The notes: a model not told the origin generated them from the letters alone. A stretch of DNA of 64,000 nt from Gerris lacustris (GCA_951217055.1 OX578286.1:30448720-30512719), one strand, 5' to 3'. Positions 1 through 11,785 are shown, counted from the first letter of the stretch. Translations and numbers: made by a program.

Positions 1-1583
1 TATATTATAAATTGTTTTAATCCAAACTCAATTATTAATTTACTTTAATAATATTTAGTTTAAGATATTTAAACGTAAATTTGATATATTAAATAGTCTA
101 TTGAAATGTTTCCGTTATTTATTAATATTTAATATTAATTAATATAATTCTTTAAATTATTATTCATTATTTTGTAGCAAATTAAAAAAAAAATAATAAT
201 AATAATAGTACTAACTGTTACAAAGTTGGATAATTTTAATTTTTAAATATTCATTTAATAACCCACCCTACATTTTTTTTTTAATATCATTTATATCACT
301 TACTTATACAAAACAAAGTACTTACTAAAATTTAAAATTTATTATTTTAGAATAATTTATTTTTTTAATGTTCTAATTTTCTTTATTTAATTAAACCCAA
401 TATTAATTAAATTTTGAATAACTATTAAGTTATAAAATAAATTTAAAATTAAACCATTTCTATTTTAATTCAACATTAAACTACCCCATAAATTACCAAA
501 ATTATATATAATTTACTTTTTTTTTAATAATAGTAATTTGGAATATTAATTATTTAAATTATAAAAATAAATTTTATTATTTAATTGTTCACTCTTTTTG
601 ATTTATTATTATAATTGTAAAAAATTAAATAATATAATTTTTTATAGTTATTAATTAAATTTAATAATTATTAAAGAATTAATTAATTAAGAAGTATCTG
701 CTTAAGGTAAAAAAAAAAAATAATAATAATAATTACGTATCTTGTTTTTTATGTCCCTTTTTTAATTATTTAATCGATTTAGGGTATTTATTGTAGAAAA
801 ATTAATTATACCTACTTTTTTATTTTTAACACATTAACTTCTAATAAGGCTATAATTCACCCTACTCTAGACTTTAGGGCATAAAAATGCCTAAAATAAT
901 TTATTAAAAAATGTTCACAACTTTAATATTTTTGTAAATAATAATATTCCACATTAAATATTTTTAATTACATAAAATTTAACTAACGATAAAATATTCT
1001 TCCTTACTTTATTAGAAGCAAATTAATTAATTAAATTATTTTTTTCTGTTATTTATTTCTCAGATTTGTTTTCTTACCAAATGATTGATTTTATATTCAT
1101 ATTCATATAATTTTATGTAACTAAAAATATTTAATGAAAAAATACTATTTATACAAAAAATATAAAAATTTGTAAAATATTATTTGTATTAATGATATTT
1201 TAAGGCATAATTAAGCCCCAGAGTGGGGGTGAAATTTAGTCACATTAAAAAGTAAAAAATGGTCTAATTTCAAGTTTAAAAACTAGAATATTGTTTAATT
1301 TATTTTTCTAAAATAAATAAAATACATTTGTGTATTTTGAGTGATTTGTTTGTTTTTAGGTGGTATTGATAAATTTCGATATTTTTTCAATTAGTTTCCG
1401 AAATTTTAAACGGTTTAAATTTTAAAATTTTGTGAGAGACCTATAGAAAAATAAAGAAATGTGTATATTAATCGGTGTGGATAAAAATAGCTCCGAAATT
1501 TATGGGTAAGTAAAAGAAAATTAATTTGCAATACATAATTTTTTTTTAAATAAGTTTAAGATTGATAGTAATGGGCACTTTTT
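1..1583. other. AT-rich non-coding DNA
   Basis: Very AT-rich sequence with A/T homopolymers and short (AAT)n runs. No ORF of note, no RNA gene and no recognisable repeat terminus were seen. Confidence 0.6.
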
Positions 1584-2150
1584 TAGGTCGTTACTCCCCT
1601 TATAAAAAAAACAGAGGGGAGCAACAATCTAAAGAAGGTGTACTGAATGTTCTTCTTTAGACTGTTACTCCTCTTATAAAAATAGAAGTGTGATATTCCG
1701 TTGTCCCAAAGTATATTGGACTAAACATACCTTTGTCTTAATAGTTATTTAGCCAAAGCCATTTATATATTTTTTTTAAAAAAACAGAGGAGTAACAATC
1801 TAAAGAAGGTGTACTGAATGTTCTTCTTTAGACTGTTACTCCTCTTATAAAAATAGAAGTGTGATATTCCGTTGTCCCAAAGTATATTGGACTAAACATA
1901 CCTTTGTCTTAATAGTTATTTAGCCAAAGCCATTTATATATTTTTTTTAAAAAAACAGAGGAGTAACAATCTAAAGAAGGTGTACTGAATGTTCTTCTTT
2001 AGACTGTTACTCCTCTTATAAAAATAGAAGTGTGATATTCCGTTGTCCCAAAGTATATTGGACTAAACATACCTTTGTCTTAATAGTTATTTAGCCAAAG
2101 CCATTTATATATTTTTTTTAAAAAAAAAAGAGGAGTAACAATCTAAAGAA
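1584..2150. repeat. ~170-bp tandem repeat with internal hairpin, ~3 copies
   Basis: The marker GTGTACTGAATG recurs at 1639, 1809 and 1980, giving a period of 170-171 bp. Each unit holds an inverted repeat: an arm starting GAGGAGTAACA is followed about 15 nt later by its near-perfect complement ending TGTTACTCCTC, with about 20 of 21 positions paired. The first copy is slightly diverged and the last is truncated. No coding content. Confidence 0.85.
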
Positions 2151-2604
2151 GTACCTAATAATAATAGGTATAGACATCCGCCATCTTAAACCAAAATGGT
2201 GGAATGGAGTCGGGAATCCAACCTGCATCTTACGGAAGAGAAGACGGTACCGCAGAACAATTGGTAATAACATGTAACATGTATGAAATAAATTCCCACT
2301 ATTACAATAATTCTCACAGGTGATATTTTATATCATTGAACATTTTGTTCATTTTGGCTCAGAGTAATACGGAAATTGGAACAACTCCATTAAATAGTGC
2401 CAATTTGTAATGGATATTTGAAAGAAAAAGAAAGAAAAAAACAATTTGTAAATAGTATTTCAAGTCAATATTAATGATGTCATGTTTATTTTATATTTAA
2501 ATAGTGTAATTGCATTTAAAAATAACATTTATTTATTATTATCTCAAGGCAATTTATTTAAATATGCACAAGAAACGGAAGAGGATTAATTTAAATTTGA
2601 TATT
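2151..2604. other. Non-coding spacer
   Basis: No recognisable gene, RNA or repeat terminus. A short (GAAA)n-like purine stretch lies near 2424. Confidence 0.5.
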
Positions 2605-3370
2605 AAAAATAGACAGCCAATTGGTGTGGTACATAGCTACCTCGTATCCTATCACGTACTTTATTGATATTATGCTTTTACAAGCCATTATACGTCGCGT
2701 CAGAGAGGTTACGTAAAAGTGACAAAGGTTGTTGTGACGTCATGCGCCCTCCATGATTTTTCGTCAGGTTATCTTTTCTGGCTCATAACAAACCATTGTT
2801 TAATAGAGTTCTGTAAGCATTTTATAGTTTTTTCCTCTTTTTATTCTATTAAAAGCTTTTTTAACCTTATCATATATTAGTAACATCATTAATAAGCCAA
2901 TAAATGTATACATTATAGACGATAAAACAAATAATTCTCACAAATAACTCAAATAAGATGTAAAATAACTTACTCACAGATGTGCTCTTTTTACTCTATT
3001 AAAAGCTTTTTTAACTGTTTTTAACCTTATCATGTATCAGTAACATCATTAATAAGCCAATAAATGTATACATTATAGATGATAAAACAAATAATTGATT
3101 AAAAGATAATAATAAAATAAAATAGGACTGATAAACCCCACCTATATCCAATGTTATGAGCCAGATAACCTAACAACACACACTTTTTTACGCAAGTGAC
3201 GTCACACTTCCCCGGCGTATTGCCTAATTTGTTTACCCTGTTTTTTTTTAATATGATTTTTTACACGAATTAAAGTACCAATTTAGCAAAAGGTAAAGAG
3301 TGTAGAGGGTTCAAATTTCAAATGAATCTGGGACTATCTGCGGGTTACTTTCGATAAACTATAAAAGTCT
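2605..3370 (-). repeat. R1 dispersed repeat, reverse copy, split by an insertion
   Basis: R1 is defined by comparison within the window: it starts near GCTTCCGAGCTTACCGAAGG and ends near GCTATGTGCCACACCAATTG, about 600 bp. Here the reverse complement of its 3' part covers 2605-2692 and continues at 3218-3370. The 525 bp in between belong to another element. No coding capacity; class unknown. Confidence 0.75.
2693..3217. mobile_element. 525-bp TA-flanked element inserted in R1
   Basis: It interrupts an R1 copy between CAAGCCATTA and TTGCCTAATTT, flanked by a TA dinucleotide on each side. The ends are inverted relative to each other: GGTTATCTTTTCTGGCTCAT near 2768 mirrors ATGAGCCAGATAACC near 3155. 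Inside, a ~105-bp block (about 2831-2936) is directly repeated at about 2987-3097. No ORF. Probably a Tc1/mariner-type MITE. Confidence 0.6.
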
Positions 3371-3524
3371 CATACAAACCCAAGGATCTTATAAAATAGG
3401 GATTGAGCACTAGGCGATAAAAGTGTCGCCAAGAACTTGGAAAATCTAGTAGGATAGATTACCTTCCCTATGGTTATAACTGTAGAAGGTAAAGAAGAAT
3501 ATGAAAAATTCGATCAGGTTATGT

Positions 3525-3935
3525 TTTTGGGTGGTAGGTCATAATTAGCCCATTGTTGGTCCCATATAAGTTTCAACCTTCTGCGCCTATTTGTTGCTCT
3601 TCCATATGCGCACAAACATACATTTATTTACACCTATAGCTTCAAAAGTACTTATTCGATTTGAATGAAACTTTTATAGTTTATCGAAAGTTACTCGCAG
3701 ATAGCCCCAGATTAATATGACCCATCTGCGCTCTTTAACTTTTACTCAATTGATACTTTAATTCGTGTAAAACTCATAACAATTTTGACAGATTAAAAAA
3801 AAACAAAAACGGGGAAACAATTAAACCAATTAGACAATAATGGCTTGTAAAAGCATGAAATCAATAAAGTACGTGGATAGGATGCGAGGAAGCTATTTGC
3901 CACACCAATTGACAGTCTATATTTATATAATATAG
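3525..3935 (+). repeat. R1 dispersed repeat, forward copy (3' two thirds)
   Basis: It contains the R1 landmarks GGTAGGTCATAATTAGCCCA, a block with CATGCGCACAAAC-like sequence, and the 3' end GATGCGAGGAAGCTAT. It lies in inverted orientation to the copy just upstream. Confidence 0.8.
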
Positions 3936-3984
3936 ATAGACCCCAAACTACGATTTGGAGAGTATTGTATTCTTAGTAACGGAC

Positions 3985-4140
3985 TGAATGATGTATAATA
4001 TAGTCAAGATTTTATTCCTAGAAGGCTTTGGCGAAAACAAAACTATTTAGGCATTTCATGTAATTGCTAGGTCTACATGATAATAAAAAATAGAGCCACT
4101 ACCTAGCCTATTCCCCATGCGGAGCGCAGGGTGAAGGCTA
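3985..4140 (+). repeat. R5 dispersed repeat
   Basis: About 150 bp containing CTAGAAGGCTTTGG, an AATTGCTAGG block and a GC-rich end (CATGCGGAGCGCAGGGTGAA). The same order appears reversed at 34225-34375. Class unknown. Confidence 0.6.
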
Positions 4141-4689
4141 GTCTTAAATAATTTTAACTAAAAATCACTAGAATCATATCCGAAAGATATTTAAGGCTTC
4201 CAAAACCGGTTATCGATTACATATGAAGAAACAGTATTGATTATTGATCATATTGGAAGTTGATTATCAAGGATAATTTGATACGTGGATAAGCCAAAAA
4301 AGGGGTTCAGAAGTAGGCAAAGGTTGAAGGAAGTATATATATATATATATATATGTACGTGTTGGAAACATTACGTAATGTTTTAAAATGGCCACGTTTC
4401 ATTGGTTGTAACTCTTACACCTGGACTTGTACTGTAAGCCTATCATATCAGATATCTTAAAGGTATCAGTTGGGTATATATTTCGCTTTGTATGTAAACA
4501 ATAGATAACAAGGTAAAATAGCATAGGATATCTTCTGCAGTAACTTTTAACACTAAATATTAACTGATACTGAATCAATATTAGCATTGGCCGTGTTCTA
4601 GTATTTGATCATCACCATTGGTATGGGAAATTTAACACAAAAAGGAAAATTGCTACTGTCGGAAAAACTTCAATATGTCAGCAATTAAA
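4141..4689. other. Non-coding spacer
   Basis: Unremarkable sequence with a short (TA)n tract near 4336-4354. No gene seen. Confidence 0.5.
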
Positions 4690-5650
4690 GAGTATTGCTT
4701 CCGAGCTTACCGAAGGTAACGGAAGCTATGCGATGGTTCTGAAGAACCAAAATATTTATAAAGGAAACATTTTTGGTTCCATGTCTCTGTCAGTTTGTCG
4801 CTCTATTTTTACGAACCAACATGTCTTAAAAACTACACGTCCGATTTTAATGAAAATTCGGATGGTAGGTCATAATTAGCCCATTGTTGGTCCCATATAA
4901 GTTTCAACCTTCTGTGCCTATTTGTTTCTCTTCCACATGCGCACAAACATACATTTATTTACACTTACAGCTTCAAAAATATATAATTATCTGTTTGTAT
5001 GAAACTTTTATAGTTGATTCAAAATAACCCTCAGATAGCCGCCCTAGATTAATTTGAACCGTCTGCGCTCTTTAACTTTTGCTTAATTGATACTTTAATT
5101 CATTTAAAAAATCAAAACAATTTTGACAGATTATTAAAACGGGGGAAACAATTAAACACTATAGACGATAATGGCTTGTAGAAGCATAAATCAATAAAGT
5201 ACGTAATAGGATGCGTGGAAGCTCTGTGCCACACCAATTGGCAGTCTATTTTGCTATAGAAACAAAAAGTGAATTTACTGAATAAGTTCATGATAGCACG
5301 CTAGTATGAAGATAAAGCAAATGCAAATGTGTAGATTGAATAAGTTCATGATATTTAAGTAGTTAAAGTAACTCTAAGTAACTTACTCTATTTTAAGTAG
5401 TTAAAAGTGCCTATTCCAGAACAGAAACAAGCAACACTTAAGCAATTTTTCTGGGGTGAATAAGTTCATGATATTTAAGTAGTTAAAGTAACTCTAAGAA
5501 GCTTACTCTATTTTAAGTAGTGAAAAGTGCCTATTCCAGAACAGAAACAATCAACACTTAAGCAATTAGTCTGGGGTGAATAAGTTCATGATAACTAACC
5601 ACGTAAATATGGGCCCATAGATTCGTGTAACAAATCAAAACAATTTAGCC
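4690..5650 (+). repeat. R1 copy with 3' minisatellite
   Basis: An R1 copy (4690-5250) is followed by a tandem array whose unit of about 120 bp starts GAATAAGTTCATGAT and ends near GTCTGGGGT. CTGGGGTGAA recurs at 5451 and 5571. A tail ACCACGTAAATATGGGCCCA follows. The same three-part structure is found at 14815-16200, so the array is part of the element rather than a chance neighbour. Confidence 0.8.
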
Positions 5651-5885
5651 CATATATTTTGGTGCCTCTTGTGCCAGGGGGCCCCAAATCCAGAAAACAA
5701 AAAACAAAGTAGAATTGCTATCCTTGTACCAACGTGACGGGGCCCCTCTAGAGGCTAGAGGATAACAAAATTTGTCTGTGGGCCCCATTCAGTACTGAAC
5801 GCAAGTCCTTTTTTTTTTGGCTCATCAATTTTCTATGTTGAGGGGCCCCAATGAGATCTCGCGGGGGGAGGGGGGGGGGGGTAAT
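5640..5885. repeat. GGGGCCCC-rich transposon relic
   Basis: Several GGGGCCCC-type motifs (near 5685, 5735 and 5843) and a G-run stand out from the AT-rich surroundings. The hAT-type element at 24484-25873 has the same motif, so this may be a fragment of a related element. No termini were found. Confidence 0.35.
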
Positions 5886-5904
5886 GCCCTAGCTAAGATA
5901 GCCT

Positions 5905-6320
5905 TAAGACAGTTAATCTAGGGCTATCTGCGGGATACTTTTGACAAACCATCAAAATTTTATAAAAATCAGATGCTTGCTTTGGTGAAATAAATGTATA
6001 GATAGATATTCGTTAAAATGAATGAATGTTTGTGCGCATGTGGAAGAGAAACAAATGGGCGCACACGGTTGAAACTTATATGAGACCAACAATGGGCTAA
6101 ATATGACCTACCATCCTAATTTCATTCAAATCAGACGAGTAGTTTTCAAGATATGTTGTTGGTTCACAAAAATTGGGCGACAAACCGACAAAAGAATAGA
6201 AAAATGTTCCCTGATGTCTGAAACGGATTTCTGTCTTGGAATTTTTAAAATCGGAGACATAAAAAATTTTGGTCTTAAGAACGATCACATAGCTTCAGTT
6301 ACCTTCGGGTAAACTCAGAA
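5905..6320 (-). repeat. R1 dispersed repeat, reverse, 5' part
   Basis: Reverse complement of R1 from its middle to its 5' end, closing at GCTTCAGTTACCTTCGGGTA. Short ORFs here are conserved repeat sequence, not genes. Confidence 0.8.
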
Positions 6321-7160
6321 GTAAAAATGTTATAATTTTAGTCACATAAAAAATATTAAAAAAAAAAAAAAAGGAACTGAAAAATAAACTGCTAAAAATG
6401 TTCTTAAATAAGTCGGATAATCGAATAAATCAAACTGTTATTAAGATAAATCAATTCTGATTGACTTACTGCCAAAATACGAGCGGAACTCAAATCTAAA
6501 AATAAAGAACAGAACAAAACTATTTCAAATAAAAGTTTTTTTAGGATAAAATAAAAACTAGGGCGATGGAATCTATAAAAATTCATAGACCAGACCGAAT
6601 TCTTTTATGTTTATATTATTCTTTTAGGTTCTACTAAAGCTGAAAAGCCCGTAATCTTTATGTTTCGTTTTCGTTTGTTATTTTAGTAAACAAATAAACA
6701 AACAACAGATGTAAACGAATGCAAGGGGGGGAGAATAGACTCCGATGATCTGGAATTTGGAACTTAATTTAATTTATGACCGGTTTTCTTTTTCCTTTTT
6801 ATTAACTACAATGTTTATTCAAATTTCTCAATATTTACTATCGTTTATTTTTATTTTTCAGGGAATAGATTATTAAGTAGGATATAGTTTGATTCAATAT
6901 TAGAAAATATAGGTCGTTAAAAAGTTATGGTTAGTGAGATTGAGATTATGAAAATATAGTTATGCTCAATGAATAAATAATGCTATGGTTATGCTAAATC
7001 TTGGATAGTATTAAAATGTGTACACAGTTGTACAGAAGTCACGATATACAGCACACTCTTCACACTAAAATTTATAAGGAATATTAAGGATATTAAGAAA
7101 TATTAAGGGTGATAATATTAAGGAATATTAATAAGGGTATTAAGGATAGAAACACAAATG
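6321..7160. other. AT-rich non-coding DNA
   Basis: No coding or RNA feature. Loose repetition of AAGGATATTAAG-like words occurs near 7075-7145. Confidence 0.5.
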
Positions 7161-7164
7161 CCAG

Positions 7165-7770
7165 AGCAAAAAATGGGTCCGAGACAACTCAAACTTTCTC
7201 ATATACGAGTTCATTAATTACTTAGCCCAGTGTTTTCCATTTATTAGTTTCGAAGTTTTCGTAGGTACATTTAATTATTATTGAACATTTTAACAAAATG
7301 TATTATAAAAATAAGTTCCCCTCGGTGGGGATATCGAACCCGGGCTCTCTCCGTCCACGTTTAAAGCTCTCTTCTCAGGAACTAGATTTTTCCCGGGAAA
7401 ACGGCTTATATCGTTAGATTCGTATTTAAATGGACTATTATTTTAAAATTATTTATTCAAAATCGTCGGAACCGATTTCGAGAAGTAAAGGGTTTTGGGG
7501 GGGGGGGGTAGCCCTCAAATTTGGAGCTAAAATTTATTTCTCGATTTCACCTCGGGGTATGATTTTTCTGATTATGTACGCCACATTTCGTCAAAATCGG
7601 CCCAATAGTTTAGACTCCACACGTCTACACAGAGGACGGACGACAAATGTTTTTAAAACCCTTTTTTGGAGTCAGGGGACCTCAAAACGTGTAAATTTAT
7701 CAAAATCTCAAAATCGAATTTTCTCGCCCTCACGCAATACTTTCTCTTTATATGAGAAAGTAAGAAGTGA
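7165..7770 (+). repeat. R2 dispersed repeat, near full length
   Basis: It runs from GGTCCGAGACAACTC through a segment whose complement holds a GGTTCGATATCC-like Pol III B box (near 7330) to TTTATATGAGAAAGTAA. The 116-residue ORF inside (7430-7780) is a chance reading: other copies are not open in that frame. Further copies are at 23140, 27721, 31040, 31960 and 38465. Confidence 0.8.
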
Positions 7771-7779
7771 AAACTGTTG

Positions 7780-8557
7780 AGTTCTGCTGATGGATTCAAT
7801 AATATTGAACTACACCTCTTTTTTTATTAGTCGCTATCACAGGTGAGAAAAATATACAGTCGAGGATCTTGGACAATTTTTGTTTTGCGCATTAATTGTG
7901 TTCATACAGTATACAGTGTCAATCAAGAGAAAAAACACATCATGATATTAATATATTAATCAATGACATAAACCATCTATAATATAAATATAAATAAATA
8001 TTAAAAGAGAAGATAATCTATTGATAACGCAAAATAAATATAATTTAACATTCTAAAAGATTAATGTATTTCTCCCAATTAAATTTGAAGTACTTCAATT
8101 CTAAAAACAAATACGCATTTATTAGCGCGTTTTCTCGTGGAGGGTAATGGGATTTATGATAATGAATGTTTGGGTAATTGAATTTAATTAATAATCAAAT
8201 TTAAGAACAGCACTTAAGACATACCTGAGGTAATAAAACCTGGGGAAAACCAACTAGTGATAATAATGATTTGATTACTTACACTTACGGATAGCAGTTT
8301 ATAATGAATTTATTCTCGGTTAAATTCGTATTTAAATTACCTAAATTTCAATAATATACATGGAAGTTTTAATATACATGGATATGTTTTAGCTTTGGGG
8401 TAAAGAAGATATTTCCGTCATGCGCCAGGAAGTAAGAATATGGTAGGAGGTAGATTGGTTTTCACTGTTATTCATTAATAGAAATCGTTGATGTCAACCA
8501 ACACCTTTGCATTTGAAAAATTAATACGATAGAAGGATTCATTTAAGATGGATTAAG
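7780..8557. other. Non-coding spacer
   Basis: AT-rich; no gene or repeat boundary recognised. Confidence 0.5.
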
Positions 8558-8583
8558 ATGGAACATTAATGTTCCATGTTGAT

Positions 8584-8624
8584 TAAGAGACGTTTCGACC
8601 CTTATAAGGTCATCATCAGTCTTT
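8584..8624 (-). ncRNA. Hammerhead-ribozyme-like motif (element A, left)
   Basis: Minus strand: CTGATGA (8619-8613), one extra T, a GACC/GGTC stem with a 7-nt loop, then GAAAC (8596-8592) and GTC (8591-8589). AAGA before the core can pair with TCTT after GTC as stem I. Stem III would be the self-complementary ACGT, so activity would need a dimer, as proposed for Penelope-like elements. The extra T before stem II is a departure from the consensus. Confidence 0.45.
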
Positions 8625-8787
8625 ATTTCTAAAATTACAAATATAATAAGTTCCAATGATGTCTTTAATTACTCTAAACTCTAAAGTATTAGTGATATCT
8701 TCATTGATTCTGTTAAATTATCAGTAATACTTTAGACTAATTAAAGACATCATTGTAACTTATTATATTTGTAATTTTAGAAATAAA

Positions 8788-8822
8788 GACTGATAATAAC
8801 CTTATAAGGGTCGAAACGTCTC
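8788..8822 (+). ncRNA. Decayed hammerhead-like motif (element A, right)
   Basis: Mirror copy of the left motif with the core changed to CTGATAA and a weaker stem II. GAAACGTC is kept. Probably inactive. Confidence 0.35.
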
Positions 8823-9028
8823 ATAATTAACATGGAAGATAAATTTATTCATTGTAGTAGTATCACTTTTCGCCGATAGGAGTTCTAAATTTTATATAAA
8901 ATGATATCAGAGCTCCTAGCGGTCCAAATGGTAATCAAAATGGATTAATGTTTGATAATTTCACAGCTTTAAGATGCATCTACTCTATCAATTAGGCAAA
9001 TGTCTACTGGTTTTCTCCACTTTATGGA

Positions 9029-9156
9029 AAAACATTGAATCATGGATATGCTTTTGGGCATTGAATCCACATATCGACATTTCAATGAATGGAAAAGCAT
9101 TGAAATGTCGATATGTGGATTCAATGCCCAAAAACATATCCATGATTCAATGTTTT
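9029..9156. repeat. 59-bp inverted repeat with 10-nt loop
   Basis: Arms 9029-9087 and 9098-9156 are almost perfectly complementary, for example TGAATCCACATATCGACATT against AATGTCGATATGTGGATTCA. The loop is AATGGAAAAG. The right arm is also the first unit of the tandem array that follows. Confidence 0.85.
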
Positions 9157-9395
9157 CTCCACTTCATGGAAAAACATTGAAATGTCGATATGTGGATTCA
9201 ATGCACAAAAACATATCCATGATTCAATGTTTTCTCCACTTCATGGAAAAACATTGAAATGTCGATATGTGGATTCAATGCCCAAAAACATATCCATGAT
9301 TCAATGTTTTCTCCACTTCATGGAAAAACATTGAAATGTTGATATGTGCATTCAATGCCCAAAAACATATCCATGATTCAATGTTTTTCCATGAA
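9098..9395. repeat. 77-bp tandem repeat, ~4 copies
   Basis: GATTCAATGTTTTC recurs at 9144, 9221 and 9298, a period of 77 bp. Units differ by only a few substitutions. Overlapping short ORFs are a by-product of the repeats. Confidence 0.85.
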
Positions 9396-9411
9396 ATGGA
9401 AAAACATATTT

Positions 9412-9727
9412 CCATTAGAAATTTGTAGTTCAATGTTGTGCAGTTTAAACTTATTTTTAACTACTACGCTTATGTTTAACTAAGCAATATTCTAAAAACC
9501 CTAAATATAGAAATATAGAGGCCGGTGGTTCAAATCCCCGCGCTGGAGTCTATTTTTCTCTGTCTGTTTCCCGTAGTTAATAATAAATATAATTTGATTT
9601 AAAATAAAAACCCTAATCCAACTAAATTAATTCTTTTAAATTATCTTAACTTAAAATAACACACACAATGGTAGTAGTTATGAAGGAAGTTTAAACTGCA
9701 CAACATTGAACTACAAATTTCCAATGG
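9412..9727. mobile_element. Foldback element with ~40-bp TIRs and Pol III B box
   Basis: Left TIR 9412-9451 and right TIR 9688-9727 share TTGTAGTTCAATGTTGTGCA and its complement. The interior contains GGTTCAAATCC (near 9530), an exact B-box match (GGTTCRANYCC), followed by CCGCGCTGG. No cloverleaf could be built around it, so this is not a functional tRNA. Probably a MITE that captured or derived from a tRNA-like unit. Confidence 0.6.
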
Positions 9728-9860
9728 AAATTCGCTTGGCTTGCGGAACCCCGTGGTAGGAATTTTTTTTTATATATATACCAATTTTCAAATGAAAAGC
9801 GGCACAATTTTTTTTTAATTTTCCGATTGATCTGAAACTTTTTCAAAAATACTTCTAGCT

Positions 9861-10690
9861 TACGTCAATAGGTTTTATCTCGAAATTCATCAAATGAACT
9901 TTCAAACTTCCTTCTTTAATGGATTACTTGAAGAAACAGTGTATATGAAAATTCCAGAAGGATTAAAACCTGGCATGAGTGAGAAGGGGAAAGTATGCAA
10001 GTTAGTTAGATCGTTGGACGGGTTAAAACAGGCTCCACGAGCTTGCAACATCAGATTTAATCATATTGTTATTGATGTTTTAAAGTTTAAAAGAAGATAA
10101 TGTGATTATTTTTTATATGTTAAAAATTTAGCTAAATCGATATTTATAATTTTAGTGTTTGTTTATGACTTATTGTTAATTTGCGAGAGTGTAGATCTTA
10201 TTAATAAAATAAATCAGGATTTTGCTAAAGAATTTAAAATGGCTGACATAGGTCAAGTGACAAGTTTTTCTAGGTTTTAAAATTGACATACAGAAAGATT
10301 TAGGTACAATAAAAATTTCACAAACGCACTACGTAAAGAAGTTGCTGGAAAGATTTGGCATGTCTGAATGCAGTTCGAAAAATATACCAGTTGAAGAAAA
10401 ACTTGTAAACTATTTATCACAAGAACATCAAGATGTTCACTGGAAGAAAGAAGAATGAAAGATAGAAGTTCACTGGAAGCACCTGAAGCATGTACTTAAA
10501 TATATAAAAGAGCATCGTCGCATGAAACACTTAGACGTTAAGTATAATTTCATAAGGGAATCTGTACAAGATGGAAAAATCAAAATAAAGCATTTATCTT
10601 CAGTTGACCAGCCGATACCCTTACGAAGGCTCTGACCCCGGTCAAGTTCTTGAAGCATCGTGGAACACTTGGTGTACATGGTTGAGAAGG
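9861..10690 (+). pseudogene. Decayed Ty1/copia reverse transcriptase / RNase H
   Basis: The frame entered at about 9861 reads the copia reverse transcriptase signature (FLEIHQM-like, then FFNGLLEETVYMKIPEG and SLDGLKQAPRA) up to a stop at 10098. Beyond it a YDLLLI segment (the degenerate catalytic YVDD region, first Asp context lost), then RNase H-like pieces and a C-terminal ADTLTKAL motif are readable only through several stops and frame changes. It is a 3' pol fragment and cannot make protein. The 3' end leads directly into a polypurine tract (GAGAAGGGG) and a short LTR. Confidence 0.85.
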
Positions 10691-10692
10691 GG

Positions 10693-10834
10693 TGTTGGTA
10701 TACATGGCAACCATGTCATACCCTGACATTATTTATTGTTGATTTGTTTTATAAATTAGATTGTCATTCCCAATAAAGACGTATTATAAGCAATAGCGTT
10801 GAAACTCAATAATTTTCATAGATTGCAAATTACA
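10693..10834 (+). repeat. Putative copia 3' LTR
   Basis: It starts TGTTGGTATAC directly after GAGAAGGGG and ends ATTACA, and contains AATAAAG (near 10772). No matching 5' LTR exists in the window, so the boundaries are inferred from the TG...CA rule. Confidence 0.5.
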
Positions 10835-10839
10835 GGTTT

Positions 10840-11010
10840 GGGGCTAAAATTGAAAAATGTTCATAATTAAGGGCCATCCTACTCCACGCGTCATAATAGA
10901 TGACACACAGACAAATTTTAAGAACCCTATTTTTGGAACAAAAAGGGGCCCTAAAACAAATATCTTATAATCGAATTTTTGCTCCAACACAATACTTCCT
11001 TTTTAATATA
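10840..11010 (+). repeat. R2 repeat, strongly diverged fragment
   Basis: GGGGCTAAAATT, a degraded ACACACAGACA block and ATCGAATTTTTGC lie in the same order as in the other R2 copies. Confidence 0.4.
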
Positions 11011-11690
11011 GGTACACTACATACACGGGAAAGATAAAAAGCACTCTTCCAATTTAAACAGCATATAAAAATTCTTATTTAGTTAAAGGTCAATAAATAC
11101 AAATAGGTACTGTCAATGACAAAGAAAATACCTTAAAAGTAAAAGCAAAGAAATAAAAGGTCTATAGCGGTAAGCGGTACCACAGCCCATTAGTACATTA
11201 GTACCGGAAGTACCTTCAGATAATCACAGTACCTTTAAAACTTTTCAAAAACTCGCTCAACCATTCTAATTTGAACCAACCATTTCCATTCTAAAATTAA
11301 GTACAATTTTTTTGTCATTCAGTCCCTTGTTACCCATATTAAAAGTTAAAAGGGATTGTTTTGACAGAAACACCAGAAAGGATGATTGAATGGAATGGTA
11401 AAGGTACCTTTTTTTGTCCTTAAGGTATTAGGAAGAGACTTAGAAAGGATAACTGAAGGATTTTTAGGGTGTGGCCCTTATAGAGTTAGGGTTGTTAAAG
11501 GGCGTGTAAACATTAGGGTACCCATTTTATATGTCTTTAAATAGTCTTTGAGGTTTACGGTAACGAACAGTAAAACGATAATAAAATGTTTAGACTTCTC
11601 GAGAACTGAGGCTTAAGGAATAAATCCATTTAATTCCAATTTCCTATGGTGTCATAAAATTTTAATTCCATAACTTATTTTTCCACATAT
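11011..11690. other. Non-coding spacer
   Basis: No gene or repeat recognised. Confidence 0.5.
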
Positions 11691-11695
11691 ATGTA

Positions 11696-11696
<1 letters not shown>

Positions 11697-11785
<89 letters not shown>
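11697..11785. repeat. Compound (TA)n(GA)n microsatellite
   Basis: About 22 TA units followed by about 22 GA units. Open frames on the minus strand here are Ile/Tyr and Ser/Leu runs from the microsatellite. Confidence 0.95.

Larger units (their letters stand above)
8572..8837. mobile_element. Inverted-repeat element A with hammerhead-like ends
   Basis: A ~266-bp palindrome: TTCCATGTT at 8572 mirrors AACATGGAA at 8829, and the two ~125-nt arms match closely throughout, meeting near 8700. Each arm carries an outward-facing CTGATGA / stem / GAAAC-GTC motif. No ORF. A Penelope-like or retrozyme-type origin is an inference from that motif. A perfect 20-bp palindrome abuts on the left (8558-8578). 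Confidence 0.65.

Noticed and set aside
7430..7780. 116-residue ORF and its relatives at 31094 and 31945
   Set aside because: These are frames through R2 repeat copies; the frame is not conserved between copies.
9520..9560. Possible tRNA gene at the B box GGTTCAAATCC
   Set aside because: No acceptor stem, anticodon arm or A box could be assembled around it.
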